Counted from the stretch's first letter, positions 1 through 6,156 are shown. The stretch: DNA of 11,844 bases from an uncultured Ruminococcus sp. (GCA_905199285.1 CAJKFZ010000070.1:1-11844), one strand, 5' to 3'. The notes: a model not told the origin generated them from the letters alone. Made by a program: numbers and translations.

Positions 1-7
1 AGCTGAA

Positions 8-85
8 ATGACTATAATCGAATTACTAACATTACTTATGCTTGTAGTTGCAATTATAAATCTCAGCAATAATAAAAAGAAATAA
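8..85 (+). CDS. Small hydrophobic peptide, probable type I toxin (holin-like toxin family)
   Basis: This 25-codon reading frame runs from ATG at 8 to TAA at 83-85. It encodes one hydrophobic helix (ELLTLLMLVVAIINL) after the start MTII, followed by a polar, lysine-ending tail (SNNKKK). That layout matches the small 'putative holin-like toxin' peptides of Firmicutes type I toxin-antitoxin systems, which insert into and damage the cell membrane. The best support is the context: a consensus promoter on the opposite strand (169-197) would make an RNA that ends inside the 3' end of this gene, as expected of a type I antitoxin. The gene lies at the window edge, so its promoter and ribosome binding site cannot be seen. 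The family assignment comes from peptide shape and remembered family features, not from an alignment. Confidence 0.72.
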   Translation: MTIIELLTLLMLVVAIINLSNNKKK

Positions 86-162
86 CCGCCCTCCCACCAC
101 GGATAACGGTTATTTCACATAACATTTCTGAGGGAGAACCGCTTATCGCAGTATCCTCTTGT
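72..162 (-). ncRNA. Antisense RNA antitoxin of the type I module
   Basis: A reverse-strand transcript starting near 162 would run through the toxin 3' untranslated region and end just inside the last toxin codons. Its end is marked by a 9-10 bp stem (arms 79-88 and 107-116, AAATAACCG/CGGTTATTT) followed on the reverse strand by CTTTTTATTATT. This makes a plausible RNA of about 90 nt fully complementary to the toxin mRNA 3' region. The pairing would block translation of the toxin mRNA or target it for decay, as in known type I systems. The exact ends are inferred from the promoter and terminator positions. Confidence 0.65.
73..116 (-). terminator. Rho-independent terminator of the antisense RNA
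   Basis: Inverted arms at 79-88 and 107-116 form a 9-10 bp stem with an 18-nt loop. On the reverse strand the stem is followed by a T-rich run (73-80). On the forward strand no T-run follows, so the terminator works in one direction. Confidence 0.6.
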
Positions 163-168
163 ATTTAT

Positions 169-197
169 ATTATAACACATTAAAATTTCTATGTCAA
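169..197 (-). promoter_or_regulatory. Consensus promoter of the antisense RNA
   Basis: On the reverse strand a TTGACA -35 box (197-192) and a TATAAT -10 box (174-169) are separated by exactly 17 bp, a full match to the sigma-A consensus. No reverse-strand protein gene follows, so the product should be a short RNA running into the toxin gene. Confidence 0.8.
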
Positions 198-259
198 GCG
201 ATGTATTTGCGTTTTGATTCTAAACGGAAAAATTTTTCTATAAAAATCCAAAAAATTAC

Positions 260-288
260 TTGACAAGCCTGAATATATATGGTATAAT
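260..288 (+). promoter_or_regulatory. Promoter of the rplJ-rplL operon
   Basis: TTGACA at 260-265 and TATAAT at 283-288 with a 17-bp spacer form a perfect sigma-A promoter, as expected for a highly expressed ribosomal protein operon. The start of transcription should fall near 295, giving an untranslated leader of about 215 nt. Confidence 0.88.
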
Positions 289-294
289 AATAAA

Positions 295-500
295 GCTGTA
301 AACTTAACAGCGAATTATATCGTATTCTAAAGACAGTTGGCTGGATTTTTTTCCGTAAGTCCCACCGAGGAATAGCAATTGATTCATTACGAATTATCTT
401 TGTCCTTTCCCGTACTGTCGGAAAAGGGCATTTTTTGTGTTCACGCTTTCAGCGGATATGAACACGTTGCTTTCGGATACGATGATATTTTATTCGGAGG
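295..500 (+). promoter_or_regulatory. Ribosomal protein L10 leader (autoregulatory mRNA structure)
   Basis: The leader upstream of rplJ contains the blocks typical of Firmicutes L10 leaders: AAAGACAGTTGG near 329-340 and CCCACCGAGGAAT at 361-373. These form the structure bound by the L10-(L7/L12) complex, whose excess represses its own operon. They are followed by a terminator-like hairpin at 402-437. A second compact hairpin (437-443 with 459-465, plus an inner CGCT/AGCG stem) follows before the GGAGG site at 496-500. The call rests on recognising the sequence blocks and the position in front of rplJ; the full fold was not computed. Confidence 0.78.
402..437 (+). terminator. Attenuator hairpin in the L10 leader
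   Basis: The arms CCTTTCCCG (404-412) and CGGAAAAGG (419-427) enclose a 6-nt loop and are followed by six T residues (431-436). Its place between the L10-binding part of the leader and the rplJ ribosome binding site fits transcription attenuation, the known mode for rplJ-rplL in Firmicutes. Confidence 0.65.
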
Positions 501-510
501 TGAATACACA

Positions 511-1023
511 ATGCCAAGCAATGCTGTACTCGAAGCAAAGAAGGCTAAGGTAGAACAGCTTACAGACCTCATCAAGGCTTCCGTTTCAGGCGTTCTCGTT
601 GATTATAAGGGAATTACTGTTGAAGAAGATACTAAGCTCAGAAAAGAGCTTCGTGAGGCTAACGTTAACTACTTCGTAGAAAAGAATACTCTTCTTCTCC
701 GTGCTTTCAAGAACTGCGGTATCGAGGGTTTTGAAGAAGCTCTTAACGGAACAACAGCTATCGCTCTTTCAAACGACGATCAGACTGCTCCTGCAAGAAT
801 TCTTGGTAAGTTTGCTGAAAAGGCCGGTGAAGAGAAGTTCAATCTCAAGGCTGGTTATGTTGAAGGCGAAATTTACGATCAGGCAGGCGTTACTGCTCTT
901 TCAAAGATTCCTTCAAAGGATGTTCTTCTCGCTCAGCTCGTTGGTTCCCTTCAGGGTCCCCTTCAGAAGCTCGCTGCAACCCTTCAGGCTGTTGCAGACA
1001 AGAAATCAGAAGAAGCTGCCTGA
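511..1023 (+). CDS. rplJ: 50S ribosomal protein L10
   Basis: This encodes a 170-residue L10, the base of the L7/L12 stalk of the large ribosomal subunit, which recruits translation factors. The start was set at ATG 511 because GGAGG lies at 496-500 and because the protein then begins MPSNAVLEAKKAKVEQL, a typical L10 N-terminus; the frame stays open upstream but only through leader RNA. Family features include GVLVDYKGITVEEDTKLRKE in the RNA-binding N-terminal domain, NGTTAIAL, and a C-terminal helical tail (about residues 140-170) that binds L7/L12 dimers. It ends with TGA, showing that TGA is a stop codon in this organism. rplL follows 87 bp downstream. Unlike the common rplK-rplA-rplJ-rplL order, no rplK or rplA precedes it; a toxin-antitoxin module does. 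Confidence 0.96.
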   Translation: MPSNAVLEAKKAKVEQLTDLIKASVSGVLVDYKGITVEEDTKLRKELREANVNYFVEKNTLLLRAFKNCGIEGFEEALNGTTAIALSNDDQTAPARILGKFAEKAGEEKFNLKAGYVEGEIYDQAGVTALSKIPSKDVLLAQLVGSLQGPLQKLAATLQAVADKKSEEAA

Positions 1024-1110
1024 TTTCATTCGTTTTAACAGGATTTCTAAATCCGCAGCTTAATTAAACTCAGCCGAAACGGCAAAAATTTTATAAAGGA
1101 GAAAATTATC

Positions 1111-1482
1111 ATGGCTTCAGAGAAAATTACAAAATTTGTTGAAGATATCAAGACTCTTTCCGTTCTTGAGCTTTCCGAGCTCGTAGACGCAATTCAGGAG
1201 GAATTCGGCGTAACAGCAATGGTTGCTGCTGCTCCTGCTGCTGGTGCTGCTGGCGCTGGCGAAGCTGCTAAGACAGAATTCGACGTAGTTCTTGCTTCAT
1301 TTGGTGACGCTAAGATGGCTGTTATCAAGGTTGCTAAGGAAGTTCTCGGTCTTGGCCTTAAGGAAGCTAAGGAAGTAGTTGAGTCTGCTCCTAAGGCTAT
1401 CAAGGAAGGCGTTTCCGAGGCAGAGGCTAACGAGCTTAAGGAAAAGTTCGAGGCTGCTGGCGCTACAATCGAAATCAAGTAA
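1111..1482 (+). CDS. rplL: 50S ribosomal protein L7/L12
   Basis: This 123-residue protein is the multi-copy stalk protein of the large subunit, which activates GTP hydrolysis by elongation factors. The N-terminal dimerisation helices occupy about residues 1-35 and are followed by an Ala/Gly-rich flexible hinge (residues 38-53) and the C-terminal factor-binding domain. That domain carries the family signature IKVAKEVLGLGLKEAKEVVE. The start at ATG 1111 follows AAAGGAGA at good spacing. It is co-transcribed with rplJ, and a strong terminator follows at 1505-1540, so the operon ends here. rpoB and rpoC, which often follow rplL, are absent. Confidence 0.97.
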   Translation: MASEKITKFVEDIKTLSVLELSELVDAIQEEFGVTAMVAAAPAAGAAGAGEAAKTEFDVVLASFGDAKMAVIKVAKEVLGLGLKEAKEVVESAPKAIKEGVSEAEANELKEKFEAAGATIEIK

Positions 1483-1504
1483 TTTTATTACTAAGATCAA
1501 TTTT

Positions 1505-1540
1505 AAACTGCTGCACTTTTGGTGCGGCAGTTTTTCTTTT
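1505..1540 (+). terminator. Terminator of the rplJ-rplL operon
   Basis: The arms AAACTGCTGCAC (1505-1516) and GTGCGGCAGTTT (about 1522-1533) pair with one G-U wobble around a short T-rich loop and run into a T-tract. It lies 22 bp after the rplL stop codon. Confidence 0.9.
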
Positions 1541-1601
1541 TGCATATATAATTGTGATTTTGCTTTCTTTTATCTATTGCTAAAGATTTGTTAATTCTAT
1601 T

Positions 1602-1704
1602 TATTCTCAATACCTCTTTATGGGGTATTGAGAATAATTTAATTGTGGGTTTCCAAAGGGATGATATCCCTTTGGCAGGGGGTTAAGGGGACAGAGTCCC
1701 CTTT
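1602..1704 (+). repeat. 103-bp structured repeat, copy A
   Basis: This copy begins with a 13-bp hairpin (1602-1614 with 1624-1636) whose 9-nt loop reads TCTTTATGG. A conserved block starting GGGTTTCCAAAGGG follows. That block contains two more hairpins: CCAAAGGG/CCCTTTGG (1653-1660 with 1668-1675) and AAGGGGA/TCCCCTT (1685-1691 with 1697-1703). Copy B at 11499-11601 has the same length, order and orientation. It lies between the rplL terminator and the thrS promoter and is not coding. The class of repeat is unknown to me. Confidence 0.85.
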
Positions 1705-1717
1705 ATGAAAAAAATCC

Positions 1718-1746
1718 TTGACAAATAAGAAAAAGTATGATAAGAT
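1718..1746 (+). promoter_or_regulatory. Promoter of the thrS T-box transcript
   Basis: TTGACA (1718-1723) and TAAGAT (1741-1746) are separated by 17 bp. Transcription should start near 1753, just upstream of T-box stem I. The -35 box begins 14 bp after the end of repeat copy A. Confidence 0.8.
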
Positions 1747-1756
1747 GTATTTGTAA

Positions 1757-1994
1757 TAGCTTAAATCTTTGATGAGGAAGGCAAATTCCGGAACGTTATT
1801 TCAGAGAGCAGCCGATTGGTGGGAAGGCTGTATGACGGGGAATGATGCACACCGCCTCTGAGTGCGTTTAATACACGCCGGCTGCTCCCGTTAACGAGCC
1901 AATGAGATACGGAATTTTGTTCCGTGTGAATCAGGGTGGAATCACGGTTTATTATCGTCCCTTGTGCCTAATTATAGGCATATGGGACTTTTTT
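1757..1994 (+). promoter_or_regulatory. T-box riboswitch controlling thrS (threonine)
   Basis: The leader has the standard T-box parts. Stem I includes the AGAGAGCAGCC and TTGGTGGGAAGGC blocks (1803-1829). The specifier region reads GCACACCGCC near 1848-1856, most likely codon ACC (1851-1853); the overlapping ACA would also encode threonine. The T-box itself, AGGGTGGAATCACGG, is at 1933-1947. AGGG (1933-1936) can pair with CCCT (1959-1962) to form the antiterminator, which excludes the terminator stem at 1957-1988. The bulge sequence TGGA suits a tRNA ending UCCA, as expected for tRNA-Thr. Uncharged tRNA-Thr would therefore switch thrS on. Confidence 0.92.
1957..1994 (+). terminator. T-box terminator hairpin
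   Basis: GTCCC (1957-1961) pairs with GGGAC (1984-1988), with an inner TGCCTA/TAGGCA stem, and six T residues follow. The 5' arm overlaps the strand used by the antiterminator, so the two structures are mutually exclusive. Confidence 0.9.
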
Positions 1995-2021
1995 ACTTTA
2001 TGCGAAAAGGAGAATATTATC

Positions 2022-3968
2022 ATGATCAAACTAACATTAAAGGACGGCAGTATTCGTGAGATCGAATCCGCAATGCCAGCTTCCGAAATCATCAAGGGAA
2101 TCGGCATGGGACTGTACAAGGCTTCATGCTGCGTTAAGATCAACGGCGAGGTCAAGGATCTCCGCACCGTTGTTGACAGCGACTGCGAATTCGAGGTCTG
2201 CACATTCGATTCTATCGACGGCAAAAAGACTTTCTGGCATACAGCTTCCCACATTCTTGCACAGGCTGTGAAAAGACTTTATCCGCAGGCTAAGCTTGCT
2301 ATCGGTCCGGCTATCGACAACGGTTTCTATTACGATTTCGACCTTGAAAAGCCGTTCACTCAGGATGAGCTTGAAAAAATCGAGGCTGAAATGAAGAAGA
2401 TCGTTAAGGAAGGTCTGCCCCTTGAGCAGTTTGAGCTTTCTCCGGAAGAAGCTATCGCAAAGCTTAAAGAAATGGACGAGCCTTACAAGGTCGAGCTTTG
2501 TGAGGAACACGTCGGCAAGGGCGAGCCTATCTCATTCTATAAGCAGGGCGAATTCGTTGACCTCTGCGCCGGCCCTCACCTTATGACGACTGCTCCGGTC
2601 AAGGCATTCAAGCTTCTTTCGTGCACAGGCGCATACTGGAGAGGTTCTGAGAAGAACAAGATGCTCTCCCGTGTTTATGCAACAGCTTATCCGAAGGCTG
2701 CCGAGCTTGAAGCCGATATCAAGCAGCGTGAGGAAGCTAAAATGCGTGACCACAATAAGCTGGGACGTGAGCTTGAATATTTCACAACTGTCGACGTTGT
2801 TGGTCAGGGACTTCCTATAATTCTTCCAAAGGGTTCAAGAGTTATTCAGACTCTCCAGCGCTGGGTTGAGGATGTTGAGCAGAAGCACGGCTATCTTCTC
2901 ACAAAAACTCCTCTTATGGCTAAGAGAGAATTCTATAAAATTTCCGGACACTGGGATCATTATCTTGACGGTATGTTCATCCTCGGCGATCCGTATGACG
3001 AAACAAAGGAGTGTTTCGCTCTTCGTCCGATGACCTGCCCGTTCCAGTATCAGGTTTATCTCAACAGACAGCGTTCTTATAGAGAGCTTCCAATGCGTCT
3101 CGGCGAGACTTCAACTTTATTCCGTAAAGAGGATTCCGGCGAAATGCATGGTCTTATCCGTGTCCGTCAGTTTACAATTTCAGAGGGACACCTTGTTCTT
3201 CGTCCCGACCAGCTTGAAGAGGAATTCAAGGATTGTCTTGAGCTTGCAAAGTATATGCTCGGAACAGTCGGTTTGCTTGAGGACTGTACCTTCCGTTTCT
3301 CACAGTGGGATCCTGCTAATCCTAAGAATAAGTATGAGGGTACTGCCGAGCAGTGGGAAGAGGCTCAGTCTGTAATGGCTAAGATCCTTGATCATCTCGG
3401 AGTTGAATATTCTATCGGTATTGATGAAGCCGCATTCTATGGCCCTAAGCTTGACATTCAGTATAAAAACGTTTACGGCAAAGAGGATACTCTTGTTACT
3501 ATCCAGATAGATATGCTTCTTGCAGAGCGTTTTGGCATGGAATACGTTGACGTTGACGGAACAAAGAAGCGTCCGTATATCATCCACAGAACTTCGCTCG
3601 GCTGTTATGAGAGAACCCTTGCATATATGATCGAAAAATATGCCGGAGCGCTTCCGCTTTGGGTAGCTCCCGAACAGGTAAGAATAATTCCTGTTGCAGA
3701 CCGTCATCTTGATTACAGCAGAGAGGTTCTTGAGAAGCTTGAAGCTGCCGGAATCAGAGCTTCTATCGACGACAGAGCAGAAAAGGTTGGCTGGAAGATA
3801 CGCAGCGCAACGGTTGAAAAGCTCCCGATAATGCTCACTATCGGCGACAAAGAGGTTGAAGAGGGAACAGTTTCGGTACGTTCGAGAAGAGAGGGCGACC
3901 TCGGCTCAATGACTCAGGCTGATCTGCTTGTAAAGCTTATCGACGATATTGCGAAAAAAGTAAGATAA
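2022..3968 (+). CDS. thrS: Threonyl-tRNA synthetase
   Basis: This 648-residue class II synthetase charges tRNA-Thr with threonine in the cytoplasm. The start at ATG 2022 is preceded by AAGGAG (2007-2012); the open frame upstream is only T-box leader. The order of domains is a TGS domain (about 1-62), an editing domain that removes mischarged serine (HTASH, H73 and H77, with C182 and H186 in LCAGPH), the catalytic core (about 240-545) and an anticodon-binding domain (about 550-648). The zinc ligands that select threonine are present as C339 (RPMTCP), H390 (SEGH) and H522 (IHRTSLG). Motif 2 is seen in FRKEDSGEMHGLIRVRQF. The core reads TCPFQ where the E. coli enzyme, as I recall it, has NCPGH; this is a known sort of lineage difference and not a lost zinc ligand. 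It is a single-gene unit with its own promoter, T-box and terminator. Confidence 0.97.
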   Translation: MIKLTLKDGSIREIESAMPASEIIKGIGMGLYKASCCVKINGEVKDLRTVVDSDCEFEVCTFDSIDGKKTFWHTASHILAQAVKRLYPQAKLAIGPAIDNGFYYDFDLEKPFTQDELEKIEAEMKKIVKEGLPLEQFELSPEEAIAKLKEMDEPYKVELCEEHVGKGEPISFYKQGEFVDLCAGPHLMTTAPVKAFKLLSCTGAYWRGSEKNKMLSRVYATAYPKAAELEADIKQREEAKMRDHNKLGRELEYFTTVDVVGQGLPIILPKGSRVIQTLQRWVEDVEQKHGYLLTKTPLMAKREFYKISGHWDHYLDGMFILGDPYDETKECFALRPMTCPFQYQVYLNRQRSYRELPMRLGETSTLFRKEDSGEMHGLIRVRQFTISEGHLVLRPDQLEEEFKDCLELAKYMLGTVGLLEDCTFRFSQWDPANPKNKYEGTAEQWEEAQSVMAKILDHLGVEYSIGIDEAAFYGPKLDIQYKNVYGKEDTLVTIQIDMLLAERFGMEYVDVDGTKKRPYIIHRTSLGCYERTLAYMIEKYAGALPLWVAPEQVRIIPVADRHLDYSREVLEKLEAAGIRASIDDRAEKVGWKIRSATVEKLPIMLTIGDKEVEEGTVSVRSRREGDLGSMTQADLLVKLIDDIAKKVR

Positions 3969-3973
3969 ATGAG

Positions 3974-4008
3974 AATTTGCGGAGATATTGCGTCTCCGCA
4001 AATTTTTT
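3974..4008 (+). terminator. Terminator of thrS
   Basis: The perfect arms AATTTGCGGAGA (3974-3985) and TCTCCGCAAATT (3993-4004) enclose a 7-nt loop and continue into a T-run. It lies a few bases after the thrS stop codon. Confidence 0.95.
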
Positions 4009-4009
4009 C

Positions 4010-4038
4010 TTGTAATTTAAGGGATAATATGGTAAAAT
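4010..4038 (+). promoter_or_regulatory. Possible promoter of the nucleoside kinase gene
   Basis: TTGTAA (4010-4015) and TAAAAT (4033-4038) are 17 bp apart, each one or two bases off consensus. It starts directly after the thrS terminator and would give an untranslated leader of about 195 nt. Confidence 0.5.
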
Positions 4039-4044
4039 TAAATT

Positions 4045-4237
4045 GTAGTAAAATTCTGCGCAATATGGGGAGTTCGCAGTCTGCGGACTGCGAACAGAGA
4101 ACAGCCGTCCTCTGGACTCCTACAAGCCTTTGAAAAGGCTTGACCGAAACTTTCATAATTGTTGTTGCATTTTAGAAACCCAAAGAACTTTTTAAACATA
4201 TAATAATCCGTAATCCACATCACAAAGGAGCAATTTC
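4045..4237 (+). other. Hairpin-rich leader or decayed repeat upstream of the nucleoside kinase gene
   Basis: No reading frame is supported here. A perfect 10-bp hairpin (GTTCGCAGTC 4072-4081 with GACTGCGAAC 4086-4095) is followed by the tracts CAGCCGTCCTCTGGACTCC and ACAAGCCTTTGAAAAGGCTTG (the CAAGCC/GGCTTG arms pair). Read on the reverse strand, the order AAAGTTTCGGTCAAGCC, TTTTCAAAGGCTTG, GGAGTCCAGAGG resembles dispersed repeats I associate with gut Clostridia. This may be a repeat remnant rather than a regulator; only one copy is in the window, so that is a weak inference. Confidence 0.35.
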
Positions 4238-5158
4238 ATGAACATTGAAGTTACAAGAATCAACAGCGGAATAAGAAAATCTCCGCAGGAATATATTAAA
4301 TCCGTAAATGAAGACTACCTTTTCAGACTGGGCAGAATCGCCGACGACATTGTTGCAAGTCGTGATGAAAAACCTGTAATTCTTCTCGCAGGGCCTTCCG
4401 GTTCAGGAAAAACCACAACTGCTATGATGCTTGCGAAAATGCTTGAAGAACGTGGAAGCAAAACCCATACTCTTTCTATGGACAATTATTTCTGTTCGCT
4501 TACGGAAGAGGAAAAAAGTCTCTCCGCTCTCGGAAAAATCGACCTTGAATCGCCGCTTCGTGTCGATAAGGAATTTCTCAACCGTCAGATAGAGGCGATA
4601 AGCTCCTGCAAGGAAATCGAGCTTCCGAAATATAATTTCAAAACCTCTTCAAGAGAAAGTTCGGGACGTAAATTTGTTCGTCAGTGCGGCGAGCTGGTTA
4701 TTTTCGAGGGAATCCATGCTCTTAATCCGGATGTTATAACAGTTCCAGACAGCAAGATCTGCAAGATTTATATCAGCGTAAGAACTCGTGTGACCGACGG
4801 AAACGTCATTCTTCATCCGTCGAGAATCCGCTTGCTCCGCCGCATGATCCGTGACAGAAAGTTCCGTCAGCGTTCGCTTATGGAGACTATGAATATGTTC
4901 CACAGCGTTGAAAACGGCGAAAATAAATACATTATGCCGTACAAAGACCGCTCGGACTATGATGTTGATACTTTTATGTCTTACGAGCTTAACGTTTACC
5001 GCAGTTCGCTTATAGACGAGCTGCGTGAAATGAACGATATTCCTGAAATCAGGGAAACGCTTGAAATTCTTGAAGCTCTTGAACCGCTCGACGCTGCGGA
5101 AATTCCTTCGGATTCGCTTATTTGCGAGTTTATCGGCAACGGTCAGTTTAAATATTAG
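4238..5158 (+). CDS. Nucleoside kinase of the uridine kinase / phosphoribulokinase fold
   Basis: This 306-residue cytoplasmic P-loop kinase probably transfers phosphate from ATP to a nucleoside such as uridine or cytidine for pyrimidine salvage. The Walker A motif is GPSGSGKTT (residues 52-60). It is followed by SMDNYF (80-85), where family members place the substrate-binding aspartate and tyrosine, and by VIFEGIHALN (154-163), the second nucleotide/substrate loop. A basic segment rich in arginine (about 197-212) fits the lid region. The N-terminus has about 45 residues before the kinase core and a short acidic tail ends the protein, so it is longer than a compact Udk (roughly 210 residues) and matches the longer, less studied 'uridine kinase-like' proteins of Clostridia. 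The start at ATG 4238 follows AAAGGAG. The substrate is inferred from the fold only. It is monocistronic, with a terminator directly after it. Confidence 0.82.
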   Translation: MNIEVTRINSGIRKSPQEYIKSVNEDYLFRLGRIADDIVASRDEKPVILLAGPSGSGKTTTAMMLAKMLEERGSKTHTLSMDNYFCSLTEEEKSLSALGKIDLESPLRVDKEFLNRQIEAISSCKEIELPKYNFKTSSRESSGRKFVRQCGELVIFEGIHALNPDVITVPDSKICKIYISVRTRVTDGNVILHPSRIRLLRRMIRDRKFRQRSLMETMNMFHSVENGENKYIMPYKDRSDYDVDTFMSYELNVYRSSLIDELREMNDIPEIRETLEILEALEPLDAAEIPSDSLICEFIGNGQFKY

Positions 5159-5165
5159 AGTGCTG

Positions 5166-5207
5166 CACATCTTTTGGACATATTTTGTCGGAAAGATGTG
5201 TTTTTTT
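5166..5207 (+). terminator. Terminator of the nucleoside kinase gene
   Basis: The arms CACATCTTT (5166-5174) and AAAGATGTG (5192-5200), with an inner GGACA/TTGTC pairing, are followed by seven T residues. Confidence 0.9.
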
Positions 5208-5229
5208 ATGTGAAAACGCTCTATGAAAG

Positions 5230-5434
5230 TATAGGCAACACCGCACAAAGCCCGCCTGACGGCTTTGCACGTCATCTGCTGCGCCCGAAGGAAGTGTCCT
5301 TGGGGTACATATTTTCCGTTATATCACACAAAAACTTCTTGCCATACGACAGTATGCCTGCGTCGTTTTTATGCAATCTGACGAAAAATCTGACTGCGCA
5401 TCTGCCGCACAATCTTTGTGCGGTGTTGCCTATA
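5230..5434 (+). mobile_element. MITE-like element, copy 1, with TATA target duplication
   Basis: A 197-bp non-coding element (5234-5430) is bounded by perfect inverted repeats, GGCAACACCGCACAAAG at the left and CTTTGTGCGGTGTTGCC at the right, and flanked on both sides by TATA. Copy 2 at 8411-8582 lies in the same orientation. The last 104 bases match copy 2 at 96 positions by hand alignment, and the first 47 at 44. The middle (5281-5326) is unique to this copy and about 25 bases longer. A subterminal hairpin (CAAAG ... CTTTG) is also kept. No transposase gene is present, so it must move, if at all, with help in trans. Confidence 0.8.
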
Positions 5435-5578
5435 ATTACAAATTGCAACGTAAATTTTCCTCTGATAATTAAGTAAAAGAAAAAAATATTTCAGAGTATG
5501 TGACAATTCGAGCGGTTTATGCGAAAGTATATTATAGAAGTGAAATTTACTTTTCAATAATTAACAGGAGGAATCAAA
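5435..5578. other. Spacer upstream of the sigma factor gene; no confident promoter
   Basis: This AT-rich stretch holds TCTGA/TCAGA and GTAAATTT/AAATTTAC inverted pairs and a GTGACA box near 5500, but no -35/-10 pair with a 16-18 bp spacer could be assigned. If the sigma factor drives its own gene, its binding site should lie here (around 5500-5545), possibly with non-sigma-A boxes such as TGACAATTCG. The segment just before the gene includes the AGGAGG ribosome binding site. Confidence 0.4.
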
Positions 5579-6142
5579 ATGACAGGAAGCGAATTATACT
5601 CGCTGCTGGAAATCTCGCCGCATAAAGCCCACAAAGCTATTTTTGACGAATATTGCAGATATGTCTATACAATAGTATTCAATCGTCTTAGAAAATATGG
5701 CAGCCGTGAGGATATAGAAGAATGCGTCAGCGATGTTTTTGCGGACATTTATTTGAGTTTTGAAAATAAATCCGACTATCATGGCGATTTGAAAAGCTAT
5801 ATAGGAAGTATTGCAAAAAGACGTGCAATCGACGCATACCGCAGTATTTCTGCTAAATATGGACGTACGGTATCAATAGATAGCGCTCCGGATTCAATAG
5901 ATACCGGATTTGATCTTGAAGAAAAAGCAGAAAAAAACGAGCTTCGTCAACTGCTGATAAACGCTGTTAAAGAGCTTGGTAAACCAGATTCGGATATAAT
6001 TATTCAGAAATTTTACTATAATATGTCTTCAAGGGAAATAGCGGATAATTTGTCAATGAAAGCGTCAGCCGTACGAATGCGCTGCGGACGTGCAATGAAT
6101 CGTCTCAGACAAAAATTTTCTGATCTTGAAATAACATTTTAA
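5579..6142 (+). CDS. ECF-type RNA polymerase sigma factor
   Basis: This 187-residue protein has the two-domain layout of group 4 (ECF) sigma factors, which direct RNA polymerase to a small set of promoters. Region 2 spans about residues 20-90: DEYCRYVYTIVFNRL, then EDIEECVSDVFADIY, then LKSYIGSIAKRRAIDAYR, which includes the -10 recognition helix. A linker with acidic residues follows (about 98-120). Region 4 spans about 121-178, with the helix-turn-helix YNMSSREIADNLSMKASAVRMRCGRAMNRLR that reads the -35 element. The start at ATG 5579 follows a near-perfect AGGAGG site. The next gene begins 14 bp downstream and encodes a membrane protein, the usual arrangement of a sigma factor with its anti-sigma factor. 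The signal it responds to is unknown. Confidence 0.88.
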   Translation: MTGSELYSLLEISPHKAHKAIFDEYCRYVYTIVFNRLRKYGSREDIEECVSDVFADIYLSFENKSDYHGDLKSYIGSIAKRRAIDAYRSISAKYGRTVSIDSAPDSIDTGFDLEEKAEKNELRQLLINAVKELGKPDSDIIIQKFYYNMSSREIADNLSMKASAVRMRCGRAMNRLRQKFSDLEITF

Positions 6143-6156
6143 ACGAGGAGAAAAAA

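Noticed and set aside
1194..1478. 94-residue reverse-strand reading frame inside rplL
   Set aside because: It is the mirror of the Ala-rich rplL gene, caused by its codon bias; rplL itself is certain.
5174..5476. 100-residue forward reading frame
   Set aside because: It lies across the kinase gene terminator and the whole of MITE copy 1 and shows no protein family features.
5500..5545. Promoter for the sigma factor operon
   Set aside because: GTGACA and TATATT-like boxes are present, but the spacing (about 22 bp) does not fit and no autoregulated ECF motif could be confirmed from one copy.
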